Origin: Tubulanus polymorphus
Lineage: Eukaryota > Nemertea > Palaeonemertea > Tubulaniformes > Tubulanidae
NCBI RefSeq assembly: GCF_964204645.1
Contig: NC_134030.1
Coordinates: 12,885,947 to 12,949,946 of the forward strand
Reading direction: 5' to 3'
DNA length: 64,000 bases
Below the pieces are notes generated by a model. It saw nothing but the letters and a program-made list of their open reading frames with translations, was not told the origin of the DNA and did not search any database. Below are positions 14,262 to 25,779 of this stretch, piece after piece (the first letter of the stretch is position 1; the number at the start of each line of letters is the position of its first letter). The translations under genes and the position numbers were made by a program.

Positions 14262-14450
14262 GAAACCGAGAAGTTGAAATATCAAACATTTCATTTTTTT
14301 TTAAATCCGAATTTTCGGTTTCCCCCTAAAATCGAAAAGAAAACAAAAGAAAACATTTTCCTTGATAAGGGTTTTTGGTAGAAGACCGAAAATTCGGATT
14401 TTCATGTTTCGACATTTTAATTTTTCGGCTTGTTGATTGTGGGATTTTTT
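14262..14450. repeat. inverted repeat, foldback-like
   Basis: AAATCCGAATTTTCGGT (about 14306) is mirrored by ACCGAAAATTCGGATTT (about 14385), with weaker complementarity outward (CGAGAAGTTGAAAT / ATTTTTCGGCTTG). It is possibly a small foldback element. No coding capacity. Confidence 0.55.
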
Positions 14451-16263
14451 AGATATATTTCTTTACTCGCGACATATTGATAAGTTCTACCTCACCAGTG
14501 ACCGAATAGTGTTGCTATGTATAAAATCATTTTGCCCGTGCATCTTGTAAGTAGCCGGAATTTGTCAGCTAAAATTGTCAATATATCTGTAACTGCTAAA
14601 GGTCATTCATTCCATTTTACAGTAAGTTGGTGCATGACTGTCCGACATGTTTGCCATTAAAATCATATTTTTATAAAAATATCAAATTTCTAGTTCATGA
14701 AGAAAAAATAATTTTGAAATAATACTAATTCTTTATAAGCTGTCGTGTTGATTTCGAAAGGATATAGTGAGTAATTTCAAAAACCGAATCTCCGAATATG
14801 TCATATTTCGATGGAGGTTATCCAAAATGCAAAATCATCATTTTCTAGGTCATTGAGCTTACAATATTTTACCACGGCTAATCTTACGACATCTGCCATA
14901 GTTTGGATTTCTTCATTTAACTTATGATATTGTACATTTTGTAGGATATGAATATCAGCTTTTGAAAAAAGAAACATCCTGATTGTTTCCATTTTCGTTA
15001 CAAGCGGCAAATATTGCACGACCACTGTGCAACTGACGATCCCACCTTAAGGCTCCTTGACCATGATTGTCACACAATTTTCAAAACCTGAATGTAATTG
15101 ATGTATTAAAATCCCCCATACACGTATATGATGGAACATGTAAAACTATATGGAATGTTTATTTACGGTCTATAAATTTCCGAACACTCCGTGATAGTTT
15201 GTGTTTACATAATTTTGTGCCTAATCAATGAATAGGTTGGCATTATTGGCGATAAATGATACGCGGTCATTGTAAGAAAAAAAGTCTAGACTGGGAAAAT
15301 AAACAGCCCCGGGGGCAAACGTAGCTAAGTTATCAATCATGATTATCTTGTTTTCATCACAAACATACACGTCACACATTTGTACTTAAATGGAGTTCAA
15401 AATTGTGCCCTAGGATTTCAAAATTTGAGGTAACCATATTCGAAAAGCCAATCCAAAATAATCGTTGATTTACGTTCATGTGTCGAGGTTACAGTGGACA
15501 AAAATATGTTATCAATTGTTTCAATCGAAACACATGGCTAATTAGCATAGTAAAGGATACCACGCGAATGAAGTCATGACCGAAAGGACAATGATAGCAA
15601 TACTGGGATTTTCCGGATGGAACTAATTTTTGCAGAAATACCGAATGATGGCGATTGCTACATACTTAGCTGTTTTGCGAAGTTTCAACTTATATTGTGG
15701 CACGAATCGTGTAGCAAAGGTTCACAAGACGAGTATTCAGGACCATTTTGTCAGCAAGTTGTCGATAGGCCTCCATAACCGTATGGGTAAAAAATAAACA
15801 CCACGTACCTGACCGTTGTATCAAAAAATCTCTTATCCGTCATATTCTATTCCGTCACATTTGTTGTTCAATGTTTGTGACAGGGAAGTGAAATGAATGT
15901 CTATTAAATTTATGTACGACAGATTTACATCTATTGCTAAAATCTTAGTGTAGCAAGTACAGTATCAACTATGACCCGTTAAGGTATGAATGGATGAATA
16001 ATTTCTGAATCGCAGGTATAATGGTATCTGTTATGGAATCTGCCCTGGTGACGCAGAGGAATTCCGCCAAAGAGCTTCTGAATTCAAAATACTTATGATT
16101 TATCATAGTGGCTATCTAAGAGATTTTTTTTCTGCTCGCGATAGCACTTACTCAAAATAGAATGATGAAGACGTTGATACGTAGAGCGTCACACATTTAT
16201 ATGTACGTAAATCGATTTGTGGCATAATTTCTTTGGCGAACGAAATCTTCCTTTCATTTTATT
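14451..16263. other. non-coding stretch, nothing recognised
   Basis: No gene or structured repeat could be supported. Confidence 0.5.
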
Positions 16264-16572
16264 TTGGGCCCAATTTTTACGTCCAGATATCTTACTGTTT
16301 TATCCAGTAAATCGTATTCAACGACGCTTTATAGAAATAATTTAAATCGTATTCAACGACGCTTTATAGAAATAATTGTGGGGTTATGTGCAGTAACGAC
16401 AAGCGAACGTTGTTACGTTATTTGGGATATGCGACCAGTACTACAGGTGATACATGCCATATATATCTTACATATTTTATCTTACGATAACCTAATTTCT
16501 GAACTCCGAAAGTCAGGCATTGAACCATTTAAACAATATTTCCTTCAACTGTTTTACCAAGGCATCAAATAA
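16264..16572 (+). pseudogene. LINE ORF2 C-terminal fragment (tentative)
   Basis: The frame contains an arginine-rich segment followed by hydrophobic and histidine-containing stretches that resemble the region after the reverse transcriptase domain of CR1/L2-type LINEs, comparable to the minus-strand LINE around 21200-21400. It is interrupted by a perfect 35-bp tandem duplication (unit AATCGTATTCAACGACGC...) at about 16308-16377, which shifts the frame between the two copies. There are no catalytic residues here, so the call rests on general resemblance. It could instead be a chance open frame. Confidence 0.4.
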
Positions 16573-19500
16573 TTCACTCATGATAAATTTTCTTTTACAT
16601 TCGTGGTTTCGCGCGTTTTTAATTCCAAGATAATCAACCAGGATCTGGAGACTTCCAAGGGGTCCGCACATCCCTTTCTCATTCAAAGGGCCTTAGGTAG
16701 CCCTATAAATTATAATCCCACTCAGTGAAAATACAATTACAACGTACCTTTAAACAAGCAATTGGGTTTGCCCAAACAGGGCAATGTCCGGAATTTTACG
16801 CCCATACCAAACCGAGTGAAGCAGCGCGAGAAAAGAAAACTTATGAGCGCCGCTCGTCCCCCCCCCGTAAGCTAAAATCGACACAGCCTGGGATAACCAA
16901 AATCAACATTACATTAACGGAATCATCTGGAATGAAGCTGAAACTAAAACTTAAAATGAATGAATAAATTCGGTTATCACAATGATCGCAATAGCGAATA
17001 CTACTAAAATAAATTGAACTGGGGTTCAAGAGAAAGGACCAAACGTAATACTACGATAGTTTATCTAGTTTTTTACCTCTGCATGTACTTGAATGTCGCG
17101 TTGAATTTTCAGGAACAACCACAGGGAGCGAGAATAGCTGTTGCAAAGGAGTGAACTGCTTTCTGATTCTACTTACACTAACAATAATTATCGATGTCAT
17201 AGATACCACATAGTAACTCCATATTGATAATAATACTAATAATAATAAACATATATGAATATAGATCGACTTCATCATCTCGTCAATTTGTTGATCCGCC
17301 TTTGAGTGGTTGTTATGGTAACATATCAGAGAGCGATTATTAAAAAGTCAACGTTAGCTTTCCATGAGAGTACCAATAGCGATGGTCATTAAGGCTACAC
17401 GATGGGCTAAGAGCCTTGACGCTTATACGGTAGTACAAGACTAACTTGAACCTATATGTATACACGAATATCACACTTCAGGGTGTTGATGAATCATTGA
17501 ATGAATGCAAAACCAACTCTCATCAACACAAAACCTCCATTACCAGACAGACTGTCACTTAATTTCAGAGTGATCAACCTCGCATGTAATAAATTCTATT
17601 CAAAAGTGTCATTATAATATCTACTATATCATAATATCCAGTCGTACTTATCAATTATGAAGTGAAGAGTCTTTAATCACACAAAGTTGTTTGGAGCAAT
17701 TCATGTTGACAATTCATGGGTTATAATTCAAGAATAATTTTAGAATAATCAACAATTGACCTGAACAACATCTTACATGACAATGTAGACACTAACCTGT
17801 TCCATCTTCCGATTCAATAAATACAAAATAGAGATGCAAAATATCATGAGAAATGAATACAGTGTTAGAACACGAAATTGCAATTGAAATCTATTCAGAT
17901 TTTGGAAGAGATATTCCCGAATAGATATAACACTAACTCACTGGTTGAATTGTTCGGCTACTTGATTCAAAACGGTAGTAAACAGTTCGTTGTCGATGCT
18001 TTCTATTAAAGAAATAATTTCGATCCCATTAAACATTCGTGATATCATTTCATTCAGTTTACGGAGTCTAGTTCTTGAAACTTACGCATTCTTTCTTCTT
18101 TGTGTGTGACTCTATATGCATTTCTGTAGATCATGAAAGAAATAGAAAGAACTTTTCGAGTAACAATCAAAGACAATGATGATTAAGGCATTCGTTGTTA
18201 GCAAGCTACCTTTTAAAAATAACTTACTCAGATGAATTTTTCGGCATGGAGGGTGTTACTGACACATGTGCACCATTCTTGTCTTTCAAGAAAACTTGGG
18301 AATGCCTATGATCAAATAGGAAAACATCAAATTGTCAAAATAAATACTTTTGCTAATCTGATAACTTAACAATTCGATATACTGAAGGGACGTAATGAAG
18401 ATAATCAATAGATGTAATCAAAAAGACACATTTGTCAGGATCGATTACCTGCTGACTCCTGCTGCCTGCGCAATAAGTTCCGACAAATCCTTGGATGCAC
18501 AATGCACACTGAATACAATCTAAAATGTATCATACTGTTGTAACCAAATATTTTCCACCCGGCTGGGCTAAAACATCACCCAAAATGTCGATTCAAATCT
18601 ATCTCTACCCCAATCAGTGTACGTAGAAACATATTCGATATGAAGTAATGTGCGTATATAAAAACGATCATTTTGGTATGACAGTATTACATTATCATAT
18701 CTAACTAGTTTATTACAAAATCTTCACAATAGAAACATCTTTACCTTCTCTAAACGTCCATTGATTTCTAAGTATATTGTTTTCGATGGGTCAAATGATG
18801 CTCCGTTTCCCATATTCACTGATATCTGAAACACAAAGTATCGGTCTATGATCTAAGACTGTTCGTATGTTGTAATTAAATCACCGCCAAATCTGGTTTA
18901 TTTGACACCGAACGTCTTTGTTGTTAGCGAAAAATCTATAGTATCAGGGGATGGACGTCTCCAAACGACTTGCTATCCATAAAATTCGTCAACTGACTTT
19001 AATCAATGTAAGAAATGATTATGATGCTACTACTCGGATTTTGTATTTCACGTGTTACCATGGAAATATTCAAGTAAACTTACACTAGGTTTTCAGCAAG
19101 CCGCTGCATTCGCATTTACCTTTAACCACAGTGCATGCAATAACCATGGTTACAGGTAACGACAAACCGGTATGCGATAATCAGTGAGGATACTACCACT
19201 AGACGCAATGCGAATGATACTTTATTAATTGGAACCATCTCGCTTGCAAAATATCAAATTTCTGTTATCCGCTATTATCGGGACCACCGCAATTTTGGCT
19301 GATAATCGAATTTAAGAATTTTTTTCTTTCAAAACACTAGAAATTAGCTCAAAACGTATTTATTGTATTATTTAACTGTTTTATCGAAATTATGCCTTGT
19401 AAAAAAGTAGTGAGAAGTTTGCTCTATTTATTGATCTCTTTTATGATATTCATTAATTGTACTCTGGCGAGCGTTTAATGTAGTCTAGCAGTTCACCGGG

Positions 19501-20949
19501 GGTTGAATTGGAGGTGATTAACTACAGTATCCAGTGTTATATACGTAGACCAATTGCTACCGAAAAAGTAAATTGTACTTCGTAAATTACATGTTTTAAG
19601 TATCTCTGATGGCGGATAATCGAACAAAAATTAACTGTAACCTGCGTGTATCAATTTAAGATTTGTTCAGATTTACGGTGGATGGTGGATGTGGAATTTG
19701 GCGGAAAATCGAAAGCTGAAAGCATTAATCAATTAAGGACTAAGCATTTACTTGGGGGTAGCCGTAAGTGGCGAATAAATAAACGGTTGGTGGTGTCTGT
19801 ATTTCAACCGCAAAAAGCCGTAGCTACATCCAGGAAGAAAGACACTAAATATTTGGATGGATATATGAAAGCTGTGGGTACTGGAGTGTGTAATGGGTAG
19901 TGTAGTGTGATATGTGTGCATTTGTGGCCAGCACACAGATCACATTGTTCATTGGGGTTTGGTCCAGGACTCGCGAGATTTTCAACAACACGGAATAAAC
20001 GTGTAATAAATGATGACTTGAATTGCATGACTACCTACCACCCCTCATTATTGTTGGAAAACTAAACGTTTCGCACTGACTAAAAATTAGTAATAACATT
20101 TTAGAAATGGCCAGAATGTTAACTTAGGTTCTATCTCATTTTTATTTCACAATTGCGATTGGTATAATTTTTTTAAACGGCCGTTAAGGCCTCATGTTTC
20201 GTCTGCAATTCACTGCAAATAGTTACGCAACTACGCACATTTCAGTGTTTTTGGCAGCTGTACACTCAATCGGCACTGTTCCTGACTAGCTTCACTAAGG
20301 AATTATCATTAATTATCATCGCCATATCACATCATCAACTTATATTGTGCCTTAAAACCCTAACAGCCGAAATAATTGAAATGCACACACGATTTCTATC
20401 ATTGAAAATTGAGAGAGTGGCCATGTTTGTGTTCTGCTGCTTCGCGTAAATCCCGCGCGGTGGCGCAACCGCGCGGAGTGGGGCCGATACGTCCAGCGAA
20501 GAAATACGCTCGAAATGCAGATAGAAAGCCACAATATTCAGAAATTTGAGTGTGTCATTACCTGTTTCGGATGCATGTTTATATACACTTTTTCTGTTGG
20601 TTTATTACGGAATTATTTAGGAGTTGGTTTGTGCCAAAACTAATTTTTCCGCTTTTGCTTCATCACTTTCGCTATTCGTCAAATGACGGGGTCTGACTAT
20701 ATTGTACCACAACCACTTTTTTAGCCCGTCGTTTCTGGTAGTTCAATAACTGCTGACATTTTAGATTTAACCGAACATACGATAGCGATGTCGCTTTAAT
20801 CAGATGAAAGCATAACAAAGCCTTACATAGAATACATACAAAGTCATGAGTAAGTCTACTTAGTTATTATTATCATTATCTTTATTGTTCCATTATTTTA
20901 CTAAATTTCGAGCACAGAAAAGAAAATACATTATTGTCACAAACATATA
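16573..20949. other. non-coding stretch, nothing firmly recognised
   Basis: No convincing gene. A short GC-rich hairpin (CCGCGCGGT / ACCGCGCGG, 20453-20476) stands out against the AT-rich context. Motifs resembling TTATCCGCTATTATCGGGA and GATGGCGGATAATCGAA near 19270 and 19610 recall pogo/Tigger-type ends, but I could not delimit an element. Confidence 0.4.
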
Positions 20950-22087
20950 TACAAATTATAGTTAGGTTTTCGGTTTAAATTCCGCTAAGTTTCATTAATT
21001 CCATTAAATAATTAACATTATGGAAACTTTGTTCGTACCAGATGTAACCTAAAACACAGTTCTCAAAAATCGATTGAATGTAACTAGTCCATTTACTAGG
21101 CTTATCGTTGAGGTGATTTTGATATACTATACGGTAAATCTTCCCAGAATGGGTATCTCGTGTAAAAAAAGGTGGGCCCAAAATTTAACTACTTTTAGTT
21201 TTACTTGAATTTCTATTGGAAAACGTCCAGTTTCTCCATATACCATACAGTTTGGCGTAGAGCGCTTTAATTTCAAAATATATTTACAGAAAATGAGGTG
21301 TATACGTTCTATTTGTGTAGGGTTTGCAAACCCCAGACCTCGCTACCAAAAGTTAGGATGGGTTCGACTAATGCGTCAAATAAACGATAGGCTACATCCA
21401 CATCCAGAAAATATTGTTCTACCTGCTTAAGTACATAATAGAGTGCTTTTTTGAATTTTCGCAAACAGATTTCCTGCACTTTGCAAAATTACCAGTATAA
21501 CTGAAAATTATTCCAAGGTATTTAAACTCTGATACCGTTTCTATTGCAGACCCTCTGATTCGAAACACAGGTTGTCAAGTTGACCATCGTTTTTCCAAAG
21601 ACCATAGCTTTTGTTTTGGTTATGTTAATTATAAATTTCCAGGTATCGCAGTATTCTGCAACTCGATTAAGATTGTTCTGCAGGCCTTGGGCCGTATCAG
21701 ATAGCAGTATAGTGTCATCTGCATATAATAATAAGAGTAAATTGAAACTATGCTCTTCACCATCTTTTTCCAATTGGAAAGAAAATCCCTGGCAACCATT
21801 TTCATATGAAGTTGACTCAAGGTCATTGATAAATATGGAAAAAAGGCACCGGTGACAAATTTTCTCCCTGTCGCAATTCGACACAGCTGTCAATAGACTC
21901 AGACATTTCTCCTTTAACTGAAACTTTCGATTTGATTTGTCATACATATTACGTATTAATCTCAAAATATTGCCGGTTATTCCTGTTGAAATAAGCTTAT
22001 ACCACAGTGCTTTCCTCGATATTGTGTCAAAATGCCTTTTGGTAGTCGATGAATACACAATAGAGTTTACGCTTATCATAAAGTAAG
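20950..22087 (-). pseudogene. LINE ORF2, reverse transcriptase palm to C-terminus
   Basis: Read on the minus strand this is the 3' part of a CR1/L2-type (Jockey-group) LINE ORF2. The catalytic motif YADD is visible near 21725, followed by the thumb and a C-terminal region (near 21360 the frame reads LVEPILTFGSEVW) with the usual WTSYIQSI-like end near 21080. Upstream, DYQKAF leads into the fingers/palm near 22040. At least three frameshifts break it. It was continuous with 23172-23344 before a solo LTR inserted between them. Reverse transcriptase copies the element's own RNA at a nicked chromosomal target. This copy is dead. Confidence 0.85.
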
Positions 22088-22091
22088 ATAT

Positions 22092-23171
22092 TGTTCCGCG
22101 GTCCCTTTCTCTATTGTCTTTTTCCTCTATTACAAACTCCGGTCCCTGGCGAGAAAGTCGACCACGAACACAGAAACCCGAAAACCAAGGAATAAAAGGA
22201 ACTCCGGATTTAAATATGATAATACTCAACTTTTATTCTACAATTTAATCTGAACTTTAGTCTCAACAATTTATAAAATTCCCTATTATTAATTTCGAAT
22301 TTTGTTACAAATCCCGCACACAAGAAGATGCAATTCAACCGGATAGCCGAAAGTTATCTGTTCTATAGTCTTCTAATGCTTCCCCTGAAAATGCTCTCTA
22401 AAATAGTTCGCTCTCTCTCGAGGTGCGGCCCCTTTTATACGGCTGCGTCCACACCCAAGAAAAATCCAGAACCCTGCTTGCGGCCAGCCGTAAAAGGGAA
22501 CGAGCAACCAACGCAGCACCACGACGCAGAGCTGGGGTCCTGATTCCTAGACTTTTCATTCGCTGCTAACTTTAACCCGACCCTCGACGTCATGATACCT
22601 GCCGGTCTGCTCTCCTTCTCAACCGCACCAAAGAGATTACATACTATTTTTCCAACCCTCGAACTCATTTATTTTTAACTTATCCAATGAACACAATTCC
22701 CATAATGAACGATATTTAATTTTGTCTAAATAGTAATATACAATGTAAGCCGAAATATCATCTTTCTTATTTATATTCTTTAATATTATTAGTACATTCA
22801 AATTTAAACACACGTCAAACTCTTATTAATTAAAATAATAAAACTCTTTAATATTACTTTTTAATATTACTCTTTAAAATTACTCATTATTATCGATTTA
22901 TCAGACTAAGTGTCAGCGAGTGTTTCATAAGTTTATTTCATAATTGCTCATTTCCACGAATTCTTCTCATGACTACAGCGCCGTGATTACCTTCAAATGA
23001 TTTAGAATGCTCGTCTGATACAAGTATAAATGTTTCAGACAAACAACCATTAAGGCGGATAATGTATTATCGTACATAACGAACAATGCGTGTGTTCTCC
23101 CAGGACATGCCAAGAAACCTACGTATATAAATCGTTTGATCTTTTTGAAAGTACAATTCAGCTGCGGATCA
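22092..23171 (-). mobile_element. solo LTR, 1,080 bp, inserted in the LINE
   Basis: The insert starts TGTTCCGCGG and ends GCGGATCA, is bounded by TG...CA and is flanked by ATAT on both sides (22088-22091, 23172-23175). Removing it makes the LINE reading frame continuous across the site, which fixes the boundaries. On the minus strand a TATA box TATAAAAG (22432-22439) and, further on, a polyadenylation signal AATAAA (22232-22237) lie in the order expected of U3-R-U5. No internal retroelement genes remain, so it is a recombination product. Confidence 0.8.
22432..22439 (-). promoter_or_regulatory. TATA box of the solo LTR
   Basis: TATAAAAG on the minus strand in a locally GC-rich context, about 200 bp upstream of AATAAA (22232-22237). 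The spacing suits an LTR promoter and R region. Confidence 0.5.
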
Positions 23172-23344
23172 ATATTCACTAAAGAGTGCAAAGTAAATAC
23201 GTGATCCATGATACTGTGATTCTTTCTGAACCCAGCTTGGTTTTCATCCAACAATTGATCTTAGGAAATTCGTCTAAACGCTCGTTGATTACGCTAGTGA
23301 ATAATTTACTCAGGCAGCTCAAGAGAGTTATTCCTCTGTAATTT
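23172..23344 (-). pseudogene. LINE ORF2, N-terminal reverse transcriptase segment
   Basis: On the minus strand the sequence encodes the start of the reverse transcriptase domain: a YRGITLLSC-type motif (near 23335) followed by NQAGFRKNHS and HSLV (near 23180-23240). It continues into 20950-22087 after the solo LTR is discounted, and upstream into 29832 after the Ngaro-like insertion is discounted. One frameshift lies near 23265. Confidence 0.85.
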
Positions 23345-24833
23345 TTTGCAACAGAAACGACCCGAAGACATATTTGGATGAAAATGCCAAGTGCCCTACC
23401 TGCCTGACGTTTATTATATACAAAACATAAAAATTAGAAATGTCAAAAACGCCCTAGCTGTTTTTGACGTATACAAAAAAAACCATTACAAACTTCTTAA
23501 CTAATATTTAGACAATGATATTATAAACATAAAATCATAAAATTATGGCCAAAACGCCCTAGCTTTTTTGACCTAGTTATGGAGATGAATAATACAGAGT
23601 TACGTAATATTAAGACGAAGTCAAACGCCCTAGCTGTTTGACCTAATTAATTAATGAGTTAATACGCCAAAGTGGGCTCAGAAAATGCCACCAATTCGAA
23701 AGGTGCTAAGGAAGGGGATGGTGGGTGGTAAAACGTAACCTTTCACGCTCGGGAAGCGGAAGAGAAAGGAACTTGTACTCAACAGTGATTGCCTGAGAGA
23801 ACGAAGAGATATATTGGCGGCGCCACCAGCTGGAGGCGCCTGGCAAAGCGCTCGGTTCGTTTCGGTCGCAAAAATGTTGATGAGCAATCGTTACTCGCCC
23901 ATCTCTTGTTTTTTGCAACAGAAACGACCCGAAGACATTATTTGGATGAAAAGGCCAAGCGCCCTAGCTGCTTGACGTTTATTATATACAAAACATAAAA
24001 ATTAGAAATGTCAAACACGCCCTAGCTTTTTTTGACGTATACAAAAAAAACCATTACAAACTTATTGACTAATATTTAGACAATGATATTATAAACATAA
24101 AATCATAAAATTATGGCCAAAACGCCCTAGCTGTTTTGACCTAGTTATGGAGATGAACAATACAGAGTTACGTAATATTAAGACGAAGTCAAACGCCCTA
24201 GCTGTTTGACCTAATTAATTAATGAGTTAATACGCCAAAGTGGGCTCAGAAAATGCCACCAATTCGAAAGGTGCTAAGGAAGGGGATGGTGGGTGGTAAA
24301 ACGTAACCTTTCACGCTCGGGAAGCGGAAGAGAAAGGAACTTGTACTCAACAGTGATTGCCTGAGAGAACGAAGAGATATATTGGCGGCGCCACCAGCTG
24401 GAGGCGCCTGGCAAAGCGCTCGGTTCGTTTCGGTCGCAAAAATGTTGATGAGCAATCGTTACTCGCCCATCTCTTGTTTTTTGCAACAGAAACGACCCGA
24501 AGACATTATTTGGATGAAAAGGCCAAGCGCCCTAGCTGCTTGACGTTTATTATATACAAAACATAAAAATTAGAAATGTCAAACACGCCCTAGCTTTTTT
24601 TGACGTATACAAAAAAAAACATTACAAACTTATTAACTAATATTTAGACAATGATATTATAAACATAAAATCATAAAATTATGGCCAAAACGCCCTAGCT
24701 GTTTTGACCTAGTTATGGAGATGAACAATACAGAGTTACGTAATATTAAGACGAAGTCAAACGCCCTAGCTGTTTGACCTAATTAATTAATGAGTTAATA
24801 CGCCAAAGTGGGCTCAGAAAATGCCACACAGCC
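23345..24833 (-). repeat. tandem split direct repeats (B-A units) of the Ngaro-like element
   Basis: Two full units (23345-23910, 566 bp; 23911-24478, 568 bp) and a partial one (24479-24833) are nearly identical. Each unit contains a copy of the 177-bp segment that forms the other end of the element (29653-29829). Unit junctions read CTCTTGTTTTTTGCAACAG, which is precisely the left end (TTTTGCAACAG) joined to the right end (CTCTTGTT). The units also contain several 'CGCCCTAGCT' words flanked by short complementary words. Confidence 0.85.
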
Positions 24834-25290
24834 ACCCATATGTGGCTTAGCCCACAGAGACTATCTAGACAGCCTGCCCACGGTGCCGCCTGGTGGAGTC
24901 TGCGGTACATTTTCCGGACAAGGGTCATCATGGCTCTGTCCCGTGAAGACTGACGATTGATGACATGAACAACCGCTTGATTGTCAGAATGAAAACATAT
25001 GGTCTTATTCCGCCATTGCTCATCCCAAACGGCTAGAGCCGCTACAATTGGGTACAGCTCTAGGACTGCAATGGAGTAATTTTTCCAACTGGTCGGCCAG
25101 GCGCCACTGAACCAATGGGGCCCAAATATAGCCCCGTATCCCAACGCCCCCGCAGAGTCGGTATAAAGGTTCAACCGTTCGTTAGTCAATCTCCTGTCGT
25201 CTATGAAAAACGACTTGGTTGAAGCCTGCGAGAAAAACACGCCAGACGTGGAGATCTTTTTTGGACTCGGGCGTGAAATGACTTATGAGG
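24834..25290 (-). pseudogene. DIRS/Ngaro-type RNase H fragment
   Basis: The minus-strand frame contains LYTDSAGALGYGAIFG and, further on, VLELYPIVAAL and CFHSDNQAVVHVIN, the conserved acidic and hydrophobic blocks of the RNase H domain that follows reverse transcriptase in DIRS-group elements. RNase H removes the RNA strand during cDNA synthesis. The connection to the upstream residues (near 25240-25290) is shifted in frame. The 3' side runs straight into the terminal repeats at 24833, so the domain is truncated and the tyrosine recombinase that should follow is absent. Confidence 0.75.
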
Positions 25291-25306
25291 CACGCCGACC
25301 GTCAGA

Positions 25307-25546
25307 TCAATCAATGTGTATTTGCAGCTCGGTGTTTGCAGGGATGGCGTTGACCTGGGGTAACAAAGAGACCGCTCTTTCGAGAGTCTCCAGAAGGCGG
25401 TCTGCCCGAGCCTCCTTCTCTGAGATAGCCCCAGCTGGCGCTTTCCTTCGCTTGTTTACGGCTGGGGTTGCCTGTTGCTTTCTCTTGTTGCGCTGCATTA
25501 TTACTTTGACTACCAAAACACAAAATACGTGCGGGTTATTAACCAT
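25307..25546 (-). CDS. gag-like N-terminal frame of the Ngaro-like element
   Basis: 79 codons on the minus strand with a basic segment (RNKRKQQ, NKRRK) followed by a leucine-rich, helix-forming segment (RADRLLETLERAVSLL). It lies in the position of the first structural frame, directly upstream of the RNase H fragment, from which it is separated by what must be a deletion of the reverse transcriptase. I do not recognise a domain, and the gag assignment rests on position only. Confidence 0.35.
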   Translation of the reverse strand: MVNNPHVFCVLVVKVIMQRNKRKQQATPAVNKRRKAPAGAISEKEARADRLLETLERAVSLLPQVNAIPANTELQIHID

Positions 25547-25611
25547 ACCAGTATTATGAATAAGACCTGCCTACCACAGGCCCTCTGTGATTATCCAACG
25601 GGCACCTGGTC

Positions 25612-25779
25612 AGGAAAATTAAGCCTTAATATTAATTATTATTTCGTGGGCACCTGCCCAGAAGCAGGAAAATTAAGCCCTCATATTAATGATTATTTCG
25701 TGGGCACCATGGCCAGAAGCAGGAAAATTAAGCCCTAATATTAATGATTATTTCGTGGGCACCTGCCCAGAAGCAGGAT
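25612..25779 (-). repeat. 54-bp tandem repeats, block 1
   Basis: About three copies of a 53-54 bp unit containing GGGCACCTGCCCAGAAGC and AGGAAAATTAAGCCC. The core CCTGCCCAGAAGCAGG is itself partly palindromic. It continues as block 2 at 27864 after a foreign insert. Confidence 0.85.

Noticed and set aside
19646-19936. Possible protein-coding frames near a pogo-like word
   Set aside because: No recognisable transposase motif and no supportable inverted ends, so not called as an element.
23678-24566. Identical 60-70 codon frames repeated twice on each strand
   Set aside because: They lie in the duplicated terminal units of the Ngaro-like element and have no domain. They are repeats, not duplicated genes.
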